Source of the DNA: Clostridiaceae bacterium
GTDB taxonomy: Bacteria; Bacillota; Clostridia; DSM-8532
DNA length: 33,368 nt
Reading direction: 5' to 3'
Assembly (NCBI GenBank): GCA_012840245.1
Contig: DULR01000062.1
Location: 1-33,368 of the forward strand
The notes under the pieces are model-generated. The model was not told the origin of the DNA, did no database searches, and saw nothing but the letters and a program-made list of their open reading frames with translations. Of this stretch, positions 1-8,651 are shown one piece after another; positions within the stretch are counted from its first letter, which is position 1; each line of letters starts with the position of its first letter. The position numbers and the translations under genes are program-made.

Positions 1-1103
1 CCGAATCTTCTTATTACCTTCATACCGTCTTTCTCATTATACACAGCAATAGACGGCAGATTCACCCCATTGAACATATTGTTCTTGACCATCGTATAAT
101 GGGCCATATCGCAGAACACCAGCCTGTCGCCAGGTCTGAGCGGCTGTCTGAATGAATAATCACCGATGACATCGCCCGCCAGGCAGGTAAGACCGCCCAG
201 ACGATAAGTGAATTCATACTCATCTGGCATCCCTGCGCCGATTATATTGGGTCTGTATGGCATCTCCAGAACATCGGGCATATGGCATGCCGCTGATGTA
301 TCCAGGATGGCTATATTCATGCCGTTATTTACGATATCCAATACGGTTGCCACCAAATAGCCGGTATTGAGAGCGATAGCTTCTCCGGGTTCAAGATAAA
401 CTTCCACACAGTATTTGTTCTTGATGTACATTATTGAATCAATCAATAAATCAATATCATAATCCTCTCTTGTAATATGGTGACCTCCGCCCATATTGAT
501 CCATTTCATCCGGCTTATATAGCTTCCGAATTTTTCATCAACGACCTTTACCGTGCGCTCAAGGGTATCGGAATTCTGTTCGCACATGGTATGAAAATGC
601 AGGCCGCTTATGCCCTCCAGCTCATCAGTTCTGAAGTTTTTCAGGGTAACTCCAAGTCTGGAATATTGATAGCACGGATTGTAAATAGGAGTTTTGATTT
701 CAGAGTATTCCGGATTTATCCTTATACCGCATTCAACTTTGCCGCTTTTTAATGCTCTTTCCCTATACCTGTTCCATTGGTCGAAGGAATTGAAAACTAT
801 ATGGTCACAGTATTTTAATATTTCATCGAACTCCTCTTCCAGATAAGCAGGAGAGTATATATGTACTTCCCTGCCCATCTCCTCATAACCAAGTCTGGCC
901 TCAAAGAGGGAACTGGCAGTGATTCCCTTAAGGTACTTTCCTACCAGCGGGAATACCGAAAACATCGAAAAGCCTTTGAGGGCAAGAAGTATCTTGCATC
1001 CCGTCCTTTCCTGGACGGAATGCAGGATCTTCAGATTCTTTTCGAGAAGCCTTTCATCAACTATATAACAAGGGGTAGGACATAATGAAAAATCTATGTT
1101 CAT
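1..1103 (-). CDS. nspC: Carboxynorspermidine decarboxylase NspC (3' end cut by window edge)
   Basis: PLP enzyme of the alanine-racemase/ornithine-decarboxylase fold III group that decarboxylates carboxy(nor)spermidine to (nor)spermidine in the cytosol. I translated it by hand: 367 complete codons are present before the window ends, so the C-terminus is missing. Visible landmarks are ALKGFS with the PLP lysine at residue 43, the HFHTMCEQ stretch near 169-176, the glycine-rich NMGGGHH near 203-209, LEPGEA near 237-242 and CLAGD near 307-311, all typical of NspC. Start ATG at 1103 has GAGGT five bases upstream; a nearer ATG at 1108 runs into a stop after two codons. It begins only eight bases after the stop of the carboxynorspermidine synthase gene, so the two are one operon. 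Preference for carboxyspermidine or carboxynorspermidine cannot be read from sequence. Confidence 0.93.
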   Translation of the reverse strand, partial: MNIDFSLCPTPCYIVDERLLEKNLKILHSVQERTGCKILLALKGFSMFSVFPLVGKYLKGITASSLFEARLGYEEMGREVHIYSPAYLEEEFDEILKYCDHIVFNSFDQWNRYRERALKSGKVECGIRINPEYSEIKTPIYNPCYQYSRLGVTLKNFRTDELEGISGLHFHTMCEQNSDTLERTVKVVDEKFGSYISRMKWINMGGGHHITREDYDIDLLIDSIMYIKNKYCVEVYLEPGEAIALNTGYLVATVLDIVNNGMNIAILDTSAACHMPDVLEMPYRPNIIGAGMPDEYEFTYRLGGLTCLAGDVIGDYSFRQPLRPGDRLVFCDMAHYTMVKNNMFNGVNLPSIAVYNEKDGMKVIRRF

Positions 1104-1111
1104 TTCATACC

Positions 1112-2311
1112 TCAATCTACTAAATCCGGGCTGAAGTCTTCCTTCCAGGGCAGACCGTACTTGTTCAATGCCTCCATGAACGGATCAGGATCGAATTCCT
1201 CGACGTTATATACGCCCGGTTTGCGCCAGATTCCTTTGATGATGAGCATAGCACCTATCATTGCAGGAACGCCGGTCGTATATGAAATAGCCTGGGAGCC
1301 CACCTCCCTGTAACACTCCTGATGGTCGCAGACATTGTATACATAATAGGTTCTCGGTTTTCCATCCTTGACTCCCTGGATTATGCAACCGATGTTTGTC
1401 TTGCCTTTGGTTCTGGGCCCCAGAGTTGCCGGATCGGGCAAAACAGCCTTTAAGAACTGTATGGGCTGAATCATCTTACCTTCAAATTCGATAGGTTCAA
1501 TAGAAGTCATGCCCACATTCTGAAGCACTCTCAGATGGTTAAGATAATTGTCCGAGAAAGTCATCCAGAATCTGATCCTCTTGACTCCCTTTATATTGAC
1601 TGCAAGTGATTCAAGCTCCTCATGGTATAACAGGTATATATTCCTGGGACCTATTTCGGGGAAGTCATAGACTCTCTTGATCTCCAGAGGCTCTGTTTCG
1701 ACCCATTCCCCCTCTTTATAGTATCTGCCCTTCGCGGTTATCTCACGAATGTTTATTTCAGGATTGAAGTTGGTTGCGAAAGGATATCCATGATCGCCTG
1801 CATTGGCATCGAGTATATCGATGTAATGGATTTCGTCAAAATAATGCTTCTGGGCATATGCGCAGAATACTCCCGTTACCCCGGGATCGAATCCGCAACC
1901 CAAAAGGCCGGTAATCCCAGCTTTCTCATATTTATCCCTGTAAGCCCACTGCCATTTGTACTCAAACTTCGGAACATCCGGGGGTTCATAATTTGCGGTA
2001 TCCAGATAATGCACCCCGGTGGCAAGGCAGGCATCCATGATAGACAGATCCTGATATGGCAAGGCAACGTTGATTACAACATCAGGCTTAAATCTTTCAA
2101 TAAGCGCGATCACCTGATTTGAATCATCTGCATCGACCTGTGCTGTTTGAATCTTAGTTTTACCTCCGTCCAGCTTGCGTTTCAGGGCTTCACATTTTTT
2201 AAGCGTTCTGCTTGCTATCATTATTTCCTCAAAAACTTCCGGGTTCTGACAGCACTTGTGGACGACAACGCTTGCTACGCCGCCGGCACCTATTATTAAA
2301 GCTTTTCCCAT
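1112..2311 (-). CDS. Carboxynorspermidine synthase / saccharopine dehydrogenase family protein
   Basis: NAD(P)H-dependent reductase, 399 residues, of the saccharopine dehydrogenase family. With NspC as the next gene it most likely condenses aspartate semialdehyde with diaminopropane or putrescine to make carboxynorspermidine or carboxyspermidine. The N-terminus has a Rossmann signature (ALIIGAGGVAS, residues 4-14), followed by DVVINVALPY and LDTANYEPP, and LLGCGFDPGVT, all characteristic of this family. The reading frame stays open upstream to 2389, but the start at 2311 is preferred because GGGGAGG lies just before it and because a good -35 box falls at 2384-2389, on the upstream start itself. 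First gene of a two-gene polyamine operon. A lysine-pathway saccharopine dehydrogenase is the alternative reading; the nspC neighbour argues against it. Confidence 0.9.
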   Translation of the reverse strand: MGKALIIGAGGVASVVVHKCCQNPEVFEEIMIASRTLKKCEALKRKLDGGKTKIQTAQVDADDSNQVIALIERFKPDVVINVALPYQDLSIMDACLATGVHYLDTANYEPPDVPKFEYKWQWAYRDKYEKAGITGLLGCGFDPGVTGVFCAYAQKHYFDEIHYIDILDANAGDHGYPFATNFNPEINIREITAKGRYYKEGEWVETEPLEIKRVYDFPEIGPRNIYLLYHEELESLAVNIKGVKRIRFWMTFSDNYLNHLRVLQNVGMTSIEPIEFEGKMIQPIQFLKAVLPDPATLGPRTKGKTNIGCIIQGVKDGKPRTYYVYNVCDHQECYREVGSQAISYTTGVPAMIGAMLIIKGIWRKPGVYNVEEFDPDPFMEALNKYGLPWKEDFSPDLVD

Positions 2312-2360
2312 ACCTTTACCTCCCCTGTTCATAATTTTATATTTTAATAATTTGAAAAAG

Positions 2361-2389
2361 ATTATACAAAAAAGCTGCATGTTAATCAA
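2361..2389 (-). promoter_or_regulatory. Sigma-A type promoter of the polyamine operon
   Basis: On the minus strand TTGATT (2389-2384), a 17-base spacer and TATAAT (2366-2361) lie about 50 bases ahead of the chosen ATG at 2311. Four of six -35 bases and all six -10 bases match consensus. Confidence 0.72.
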
Positions 2390-2462
2390 CTGATACTTAT
2401 TTTATTGCATATGATACAGGACTCAAAAATACCTGGCAAAGAATCGTATACTCAAAATGAAT

Positions 2463-2498
2463 CCAAAATAACAAGGCGACTGATCATCACCAGTCGCC
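2463..2498 (-). terminator. Rho-independent terminator after the anti-sigma gene
   Basis: Perfect 8-bp stem GGCGACTG/CAGTCGCC (2475-2498) with an 8-base loop, followed on the minus strand by the T-rich TTGTTATTTT. It lies 22 bases past the anti-sigma stop codon and ends the sigma/anti-sigma transcript before the polyamine promoter. Confidence 0.82.
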
Positions 2499-2520
2499 AA
2501 AGTTTGCTCTTCACCTGTTT

Positions 2521-4176
2521 TTATACCGGATCATAGCCAACTACCGTCCATATCCCTGTAGGGTCCTGCCTTACAAGACGTTTGAGATAAACCCTCCTTA
2601 CTACGGTCACTTCACCTGATATTTCGACTATTGCCTCTGTGCCTGTATTATAGATCGTCGTCAGCTGGTCCCCGGTTATGGGATAATCCCCCACTATCCC
2701 TTCCGGAGAGACCATAAGGCTTGCAAATACCTGGGCCACAAATTCATGATCCAGTCGCCATGGAGAATGACCTGCATCAACGCTCTTCTGTTCGTTTTCC
2801 TCCACTTCCATGTCTACGGGAACCTCCACCTGAGGTTTGAATAAATCTGTCCCGTTTTTCGGAATTTCCACATCACCAAGCTTGAAACAGCCGACTATTT
2901 CAGCGATCTCATCTATTGATACGTTTCCCACAATGGCATATTCGTAGTTTTCATTTTGCCATCGGATCGAATTCATGCCGGTCATGCCTGCATAAGGACC
3001 GGTTCCCAGAATCCCTGCCCCATCTGAAACAGGAGACTGGATTTCAGCATCTATTCCGCCTATTTTTCCCGTTATTGCCGATGAAGCAGCAACGAATTCA
3101 CCTTCCGGCATCTTTTCCATCAGAGTAATCCTTTTGGTTGAATCCTGAGACACATAATTCAATTTGACAGCTTTTTGGGCCGTATCCACAGATATGCTGA
3201 CCAGATTGTATCCTTCGATTTCTTCTGGAATATCAGGGTAAAATCCGGCAAGTTCAAAGGCTTCCTCCATATTGTTCACTATTTGCTCGTGATCATTGTC
3301 AACTTCAACGTATCCTTCGGGAAGGCTGTATTCCAAAATTTTCTCGGGTATCAAATCCTCAAAATTGATTTCAATATACGAAACCTTATATTGAAGCGCA
3401 TTCTGCATTGCGGTCTGCTTTTGCAGCGGAAGGCGGGTTTCCTTGTCGATCCACAGTTTATATGGCGATCCTCCCTCCGGGATAACCTCCAGGATATCAG
3501 TTTCCCTTCCGTTAATTATTTCTTTTCCCAGGAATTTTGTTTCGATTGCATTTCTTACATTATCGATCTCATTTCCCAACTCGAAAGCATAACTATACGG
3601 ATCGGGAAAAGCTGAAAACAAATATGCCTTTCTTTCACCGGGTCGAAGCTGCCACTTGAAAACTCCGTTATTGACGGTCACAAGTCCGCTTTGATAACCT
3701 TCAATCTGTTTCACATAATAACGGCCTTCTTTGTCCCTCCACACTTCTACCCTTGCCTGCGTAAAACTTTCGCCATTCTGGCTGATTTCCTGTATCAAAA
3801 GAATCCCGTGATAAGCCCTTACCTCACCATATGCCTTTTCCATGGCTGAAACGATGTTCATGTTGCCAAAGGGTATGAAAACATATAACATAAGCGCCAG
3901 TATCATGACTGCTGCAATTGCTGCAAACCCTGCCTGCCATTTTCGTTTCCTTATGCGGACAGGTTTTTGGGCTTTCAGTCTGGATGCTATATTTTCTGCC
4001 AGTCTCTTTTCATATCCTTCTTCAGGTATCTCAGGCCTCTTGAGGCTACGGACCAGCCTGACGGTATCCATCAAGTCTGCCAGTTCTTCATTATCTGAAG
4101 CATCAAATTGCGGGGGTTTTTTTTCAGCATTCAGCCTGTCGATATATACAGACAGTTTTCTTTCATCTTTACCCAT
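2521..4176 (-). CDS. Membrane-anchored anti-sigma factor with large extracytoplasmic sensor domain
   Basis: 551 residues; probable partner of the ECF sigma factor encoded 15 bases upstream. The first roughly 75 residues are charged and cytoplasmic (sigma-binding region by position), followed by a basic patch KPVRIRKRKW and one transmembrane helix at about 81-101. The remaining ~450 residues are outside the membrane. Residues about 105-300 resemble the LolA/MucB-like fold of many Firmicute anti-sigma proteins (EKAYGEVRAYHG, then DKETRLPLQKQ). A middle segment near 300-440 resembles a DUF4367-type domain, and there is a C-terminal unassigned region of about 100 residues. No zinc-binding HXXXCXXC anti-sigma motif is seen, so sigma contact would differ from the ZAS class. 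RBS AGGAGG precedes ATG 4176. A perfect-stem terminator follows. Fold assignments are from pattern recognition only. Confidence 0.8.
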   Translation of the reverse strand: MGKDERKLSVYIDRLNAEKKPPQFDASDNEELADLMDTVRLVRSLKRPEIPEEGYEKRLAENIASRLKAQKPVRIRKRKWQAGFAAIAAVMILALMLYVFIPFGNMNIVSAMEKAYGEVRAYHGILLIQEISQNGESFTQARVEVWRDKEGRYYVKQIEGYQSGLVTVNNGVFKWQLRPGERKAYLFSAFPDPYSYAFELGNEIDNVRNAIETKFLGKEIINGRETDILEVIPEGGSPYKLWIDKETRLPLQKQTAMQNALQYKVSYIEINFEDLIPEKILEYSLPEGYVEVDNDHEQIVNNMEEAFELAGFYPDIPEEIEGYNLVSISVDTAQKAVKLNYVSQDSTKRITLMEKMPEGEFVAASSAITGKIGGIDAEIQSPVSDGAGILGTGPYAGMTGMNSIRWQNENYEYAIVGNVSIDEIAEIVGCFKLGDVEIPKNGTDLFKPQVEVPVDMEVEENEQKSVDAGHSPWRLDHEFVAQVFASLMVSPEGIVGDYPITGDQLTTIYNTGTEAIVEISGEVTVVRRVYLKRLVRQDPTGIWTVVGYDPV

Positions 4177-4191
4177 TATATATCCTCCTGT

Positions 4192-4728
4192 TCATAGCTC
4201 TTTTCTGAGTATTCCGTTGAGCGCTTTCAAGGCTCTGTATTGCAGTATGCGCACCGCACCTGATGTTCTCTTCATGATTTTGCCCGTTTCAGCCACCGAA
4301 TAGCCCTTTATGATCCTCAGTTCAATGACCAGGCGCTGGTCATTGCCGAGCTTACTCAATGCATCAGTTATTATTTCCCGCTGTTCATTTGTAAGTGCGC
4401 TGTCTTCGGCTGCTGTTTCCTGAAACTTAATATCATCGATACTCAGGAATACTCCCTGGCGTTTGCCTTTTCTCCATTTATCTCTCAGGAGATTCAATGA
4501 TACTTTTTTCAAAAATGCCAGATCAGATTTTACAGGCAAATTTCCTTTTTTCAGGTAATCTATTGCCTTCAGATATGTTTCCTGCGTTATATCTTCAGCT
4601 TCTTCTCGGTTCTGGACCCTGAAATAAACATAACGATATAATGGTTCCCATGTTTGGGCGCATAATTTCTCAATAGCCTTGAACTCACCTTCTTCTTTCG
4701 TTTTCTTCAGTCTCTTTCCTTCCATCAT
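4192..4728 (-). CDS. RNA polymerase sigma factor, ECF subfamily (sigma-70 family)
   Basis: 178-residue sigma factor with only regions 2 and 4. Region 2 spans about residues 20-90 and includes LYRYVYFRVQNREEAEDITQ, the classic ECF 2.1-2.2 pattern with the polymerase-contacting acidic stretch. Region 4 spans about 120-175 and includes LGNDQRLVIELRIIKGYSVAE and the helix-turn-helix KIMKRTSGAVRILQYRALKAL. Start ATG 4728 follows AGGAG by nine bases. The anti-sigma gene follows directly. An ECF-like promoter (TGTAAC, 16 bases, CGTC) lies 45-70 bases upstream, fitting positive autoregulation. The signal sensed is unknown; a cell-envelope cue is the usual one for pairs whose anti-sigma carries a large outer domain. 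Confidence 0.92.
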   Translation of the reverse strand: MMEGKRLKKTKEEGEFKAIEKLCAQTWEPLYRYVYFRVQNREEAEDITQETYLKAIDYLKKGNLPVKSDLAFLKKVSLNLLRDKWRKGKRQGVFLSIDDIKFQETAAEDSALTNEQREIITDALSKLGNDQRLVIELRIIKGYSVAETGKIMKRTSGAVRILQYRALKALNGILRKEL

Positions 4729-4772
4729 AAGTACAGGCTCCTTTTTTCGGCCGAACGTTTTACAACTTATTA

Positions 4773-4798
4773 GACGTATGATATACGAAAATGTTACA
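4773..4798 (-). promoter_or_regulatory. Candidate ECF-sigma-dependent promoter of the sigma/anti-sigma operon
   Basis: On the minus strand TGTAAC (4798-4793), 16-base spacer, CGTC (4776-4773), followed by TAAT. This matches the TGWAAC...CGTC layout of Bacillus SigX/SigW/SigM-type promoters and is correctly placed about 45 bases before the sigma ATG. No good TTGACA/TATAAT pair competes here. Confidence 0.62.
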
Positions 4799-4917
4799 TG
4801 GAAAATATGATATTTTATATATAGCAGTCTTTTTTTCTCATCTGCTCAGTACCGACAACCATGCCGATTGCGCCAATATGCTTGAAATGATAACATGAAA
4901 TAAAGGAAGTGATTCAG

Positions 4918-5652
4918 GTGAAAACTATGATCTGGGCTCATCGCGGAGCATCGGCCTATGCTCCCGAAAATACAATGGAAGCCTTTATTTTGGCACAAAA
5001 GATGGGAGCTGACGGCATCGAGCTTGATATCCATCTTACCAGAGACGGCCACATAGTAGTCGCTCATGATGAAACCGTAGACCGTTGTTCAAACGGAAGA
5101 GGATACATAATCGATAAGACCCTTCAGGAACTGCTGGAGCTCGACTTTTCAAAAGGCATGGAGAATTATTCGTATGTTCGGATTCCAACGCTGGAACAGG
5201 TTTTGGAATTAGTGAAAACCTCCGGTCTTTACCTGAATATTGAAATCAAAAACGGAATGATTCTTTACGAAGGCATCGAGGAAAAAACCTTGAATCTTGT
5301 ATCAAAAATGGGACTGGAAGATAAAGTGATATACTCTTCATTCAATCATTACAGTCTTACGATCATCAAAAAGCTCAATCCTGCAGCTCCTGTTGGAATT
5401 TTGTACGGCGAAGCAATGGTCGATCCATACGTTTACGCGAAACATCTGGGCGTCGAAGCCATTCATCCCTACTTTAAGACCCTTAAGGTGCCGGGTACTA
5501 TAAATAACTGCAAAAAGCACGGTATTAAAATTCACGCCTGGACTGTAGACGAAAGAGATGATATCAGATGGCTGATGGATGAAGGAATCGATGCTGTCAT
5601 AACCAATCGTCCGGACCTGGCTGTTTCGGTCAGAAACCAAATTATCAGGTGA
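4918..5652 (+). CDS. ugpQ: Glycerophosphodiester phosphodiesterase (GDPD/UgpQ type)
   Basis: About 244-residue cytosolic-type enzyme that hydrolyses glycerophosphodiesters to sn-glycerol 3-phosphate and an alcohol. It has a TIM-barrel GDPD domain over its whole length. The motifs are WAHRGASAYAPENT at the N-terminus (catalytic His-Arg and metal-binding Glu), GIELDIHLTRDGHIVVAHDE (metal-binding Glu/Asp and second catalytic His) and LNIEIK further on. No signal peptide. The frame offers GTG 4909, GTG 4918 and ATG 4927; GTG 4918 is chosen because AAGGAAG sits eight to ten bases before it, whereas the first GTG overlaps that RBS. The transporter gene follows after 36 bases in the same direction, probably one operon. 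Confidence 0.92.
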   Translation: MKTMIWAHRGASAYAPENTMEAFILAQKMGADGIELDIHLTRDGHIVVAHDETVDRCSNGRGYIIDKTLQELLELDFSKGMENYSYVRIPTLEQVLELVKTSGLYLNIEIKNGMILYEGIEEKTLNLVSKMGLEDKVIYSSFNHYSLTIIKKLNPAAPVGILYGEAMVDPYVYAKHLGVEAIHPYFKTLKVPGTINNCKKHGIKIHAWTVDERDDIRWLMDEGIDAVITNRPDLAVSVRNQIIR

Positions 5653-5688
5653 TCATATACCAAAAATATCTTAATAAAGGAGAATCTT

Positions 5689-6924
5689 ATGAAACTGAAT
5701 TACAAACAAACCTTCCTGATTGGTTTTGGCTTTTTCGCAAGCTCGGTGGCATGGTCCATGTATAATGTTCATGTTCCCACACTCCTGGAAAAGTATCTTG
5801 AAAGCACTTTTTTGATCGGCATCATCATGACTTTTGACAATATTTTCGGAGTGATATTCCAACCCCTTTTCGGAACCCTTTCCGACAAGACCCGGACAAG
5901 ATTCGGACGGCGAATGCCCTATATATTGATTGGTTTGCCAATATGCGCTGTTGCTTTCTCCCTGATTCCCTTCACATGGTCACTGGCAACATTGATGGGT
6001 GTAGTTATTATCTTCAATTTTGTCATGTCTACCTGGCGGGCACCTGTTGTTGCTCTTATGCCCGATATCACTCCTCCCCCGTTAAGAAGCAAGGCTAACG
6101 GTATAATCAATTTTATGGGTGGTCTTGGAAGCCTGTTTTCCTTCGCTGTTGGAGGCATACTGTTCAAACTGGGAGGAGTACCGCTGCCCTTTATCGCAAG
6201 CTCAGTTGTTATGCTTCTGGCTCTGCTCGTTCTCAAATTGTTCGTGCATGAAGAGAAATACAAGGAGGCAGCAGGATTTGAAGATAATGCCGAAGCTGAT
6301 CAGAAAGCCGTTGATGATGGGGAGAAAAGCAAAAAGACTGCAAGCCTTATCTTCCTGTTATTCGCTATTCTCTTCTGGTTCTGTGGCTATAATGCGGTTG
6401 AAACCTTCTTTAGCCTCTATGTCATAAACACGTTAAAGGATGCAGCAGGCAATTACCTGACCGAGGGTGACGCATCACTTCTTCTCGCGTTTTTTTCAGT
6501 GACATTCCTCTTTTTCTCCATACCTGCCGGATTTATCGGCTCAAAGATCGGTAGAAAAAAAACAATCATGACAGGTCTTGCAGGAGTCACTGTCCTGTTC
6601 ATCGTCATGGTATTTACCGGAAACATTTGGGTCTTAAGGGTGCTGCTGTTTTTGGGCGGCGCTTTCTGGGCCTGTGTCAATATCAATTCGTTGCCCATGG
6701 TGGTTGAGCTGGCAAAATGGAAGGATATCGGAAAATACACCGGCTATTATTACTTCTTCTCCTTCAGCGCAGCCATCATAAGTCCAATATTGTTCGGCTG
6801 GATACGGGATCTGGTACAGAATTATGATGTACTGTTCATCTATGCTCCCATTGCTTTCGCTCTGGCATTTATATCGATGATATTCGTCAGGCATGGCGAA
6901 GCCAAAAAGACAGCTGCAAACTGA
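5689..6924 (+). CDS. Major facilitator superfamily transporter, GPH/SLC45-like
   Basis: 411-residue integral membrane protein with about 12 predicted helices. The N-terminal half carries the loop GTLSDKTRTRFGRRMPYI between helices 2 and 3, the form of the MFS signature seen in glycoside-pentoside-hexuronide symporters and sucrose-like SLC45 proteins. The second half has the matching loop GSKIGRKKT. A hydrophilic central loop of about 30 residues rich in Glu/Asp/Lys (near 190-220) divides the halves. Substrate is probably a sugar or glycoside taken up with H+ or Na+, but this is family inference. RBS AGGAG precedes ATG 5689. Downstream of ugpQ and ended by a shared terminator at 6954-6990. Confidence 0.85.
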   Translation: MKLNYKQTFLIGFGFFASSVAWSMYNVHVPTLLEKYLESTFLIGIIMTFDNIFGVIFQPLFGTLSDKTRTRFGRRMPYILIGLPICAVAFSLIPFTWSLATLMGVVIIFNFVMSTWRAPVVALMPDITPPPLRSKANGIINFMGGLGSLFSFAVGGILFKLGGVPLPFIASSVVMLLALLVLKLFVHEEKYKEAAGFEDNAEADQKAVDDGEKSKKTASLIFLLFAILFWFCGYNAVETFFSLYVINTLKDAAGNYLTEGDASLLLAFFSVTFLFFSIPAGFIGSKIGRKKTIMTGLAGVTVLFIVMVFTGNIWVLRVLLFLGGAFWACVNINSLPMVVELAKWKDIGKYTGYYYFFSFSAAIISPILFGWIRDLVQNYDVLFIYAPIAFALAFISMIFVRHGEAKKTAAN

Positions 6925-6953
6925 TATTATTAAATATTTGATCGCAATGAATA

Positions 6954-6990
6954 AAGCCCGGTCATGTCATCTTATGGACTGACCGGGCTT
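6954..6990. terminator. Bidirectional terminator between convergent transporter and putP genes
   Basis: Perfect 11-bp inverted repeat AAGCCCGGTCA/TGACCGGGCTT with a 15-base loop. It lies between convergent stop codons, and A/T-rich sequence flanks both sides, so it can serve either strand. Confidence 0.82.
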
Positions 6991-7013
6991 AAAGTTTCAA
7001 TTAAAGCAATATG

Positions 7014-8582
7014 TTATTCCTGAGCTGCTGCCAAAGCCTTTACGTGTTCGAATTCCTCTTCGATTTCAGCAGTAGGCTTTTCAGACAAGAGCGTTGCAAT
7101 GACTATGGCAATACAGGATACGACGAATGCCGGAAGGAGCTCATATATTCCAAACACTCCGCCAAGCTTGCTGATGATCTGCTTCCAGATAAAGACAGTT
7201 AAACCACCTGACAGCATACCGGCAATAGCGCCTGTTCTTGTAACCCTCTTCCAGAACAATGAAAACAGCATAATGGGTCCGAAGGTCGCACCAAAGCCTG
7301 CCCACGCGAAGGCAACGATATCAAATATGACACTGTTTTCATCTATGGCTATAACCATAGCACAAACCGATATAACGAGCAGGATTATTCTGGACATCCA
7401 GAGAACCTGTTTGTCGGTGGCATCTTTTTTTAGAATACCGTGATAAATAGTTTTTGAAACCGCTGAAGACGCAATAAGCAAATATGAATCCGATGAGCTT
7501 ATCGTTGCGGCCAGAATGCCCGCCATGACAATTCCTGCAAAGACCGGCATAAAGAAGTCCATAGACATAAGTATGAATATGTTTTCCGCATCGCTTTTTG
7601 TAAGCAGCGCGTCAGGATACAGCATCCTTCCTATAATACCTATCGAAACGGCTGCAGTCAGTGAAATTGCGCACCAGACAGTGGCCACTCTTCTGGATAA
7701 TTTGAGTTGTTCAGGCTTTTTTATAGCCATGAACTTCAGCAATACCTGGGGCATTCCGAAATAACCCAGGCCCCATGAAAGAGTCGAAATCACAGTCAAA
7801 AATCCATATTCACCGGCTTGCCCGAATACCGGCCTGCCTGCTTCGATCTGCTGAAGTCCGTCAACGACTACGGGTTGCGCTATCCTAAAAAATTCAAAAA
7901 ATCCGGGTATGGCTTTCGCATTTTCAATTACAGCTGAAAGACCTCCTGCTGCAGTGATCCCGGTGCTAAGCACTACTACCAGTGATATGATCATTACAAT
8001 TCCCTGCATAAAGTCAGATGCGCTCTCTGCAAGGAAACCGCCGATAAACGTGTAAAAAATTACGAACAACGCACCGGCGATCATCATATACAGATATTTT
8101 GTTCCGAATAATTTACTGAAAAGCTTTCCTACAGCAACAAAACAGCTTGCTGCATATACTGTGAAGAATATAAGAATGAACAATGCGGCGATCAATGCAA
8201 TGATCTTTTTCTTCTCCCTGAATCTGTTGCTCAAATAATCCGGAATCGTGATGGAATCTTGTGCTATAGCTGTATAGTTACGAAGCCTTTTTGCCACCAG
8301 GAGCCAGTTCAGATAAGTACCGATAAGCAATCCTATTGCTGTCCAGATCGCATCGCTCAGGCCAAACCAATATGCAACACCAGGAAGTCCCATCAGAAGC
8401 CAGCCGCTCATGTCGGATGCTTCGGCTCCCATGGCTGTTACCCATGGACCCAAAGATCTTCCGCCAATCAGATAATTCCCGCTGCTGGCACTTGCTCTCT
8501 TATAAAAATATAGGCCAATACCGATTACTACCGCTATGTACAGACACATAGCTATAAAGATTTGAAGTCTTTCACCGTTCAT
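7014..8582 (-). CDS. putP: Sodium/proline symporter PutP
   Basis: 522-residue sodium:solute symporter family (SSSF) protein with about 13 transmembrane segments. It imports L-proline with Na+. The diagnostic second-helix motif ASDMSGWLLMGLPG is present near residues 54-67; in E. coli PutP this stretch holds the Na+/proline binding residues. Further signatures are YLIGGRSLGPWV near 37-48, FIGGFLAESASDF near 180-192, and a downstream segment GLGYFGMPQVLLKFMAI typical of PutP. Full length for the family. ATG 8582 follows GGGGAAG. It follows a truncated kinase gene by 69 bases and may be cotranscribed with the upstream minus-strand genes; no separate promoter was clear. Confidence 0.93.
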   Translation of the reverse strand: MNGERLQIFIAMCLYIAVVIGIGLYFYKRASASSGNYLIGGRSLGPWVTAMGAEASDMSGWLLMGLPGVAYWFGLSDAIWTAIGLLIGTYLNWLLVAKRLRNYTAIAQDSITIPDYLSNRFREKKKIIALIAALFILIFFTVYAASCFVAVGKLFSKLFGTKYLYMMIAGALFVIFYTFIGGFLAESASDFMQGIVMIISLVVVLSTGITAAGGLSAVIENAKAIPGFFEFFRIAQPVVVDGLQQIEAGRPVFGQAGEYGFLTVISTLSWGLGYFGMPQVLLKFMAIKKPEQLKLSRRVATVWCAISLTAAVSIGIIGRMLYPDALLTKSDAENIFILMSMDFFMPVFAGIVMAGILAATISSSDSYLLIASSAVSKTIYHGILKKDATDKQVLWMSRIILLVISVCAMVIAIDENSVIFDIVAFAWAGFGATFGPIMLFSLFWKRVTRTGAIAGMLSGGLTVFIWKQIISKLGGVFGIYELLPAFVVSCIAIVIATLLSEKPTAEIEEEFEHVKALAAAQE

Positions 8583-8651
8583 ACCGTACTTCCCCTTTAT
8601 ACATTACTTGATCCATAATTTTACCAAAGTATTTGTAATTATTCAATTTGT

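Noticed and set aside
2312..2389. N-terminal extension of the carboxynorspermidine synthase (MINMQLF...)
   Set aside because: The extension has no RBS, is unlike the family start, and its first codons lie on the -35 box of a good promoter; the Rossmann motif starts at the later ATG.
3175..4303. Plus-strand reading frames over the anti-sigma gene
   Set aside because: No RBS and no recognisable domain; opposite strand carries a coherent two-gene operon with promoter and terminator.
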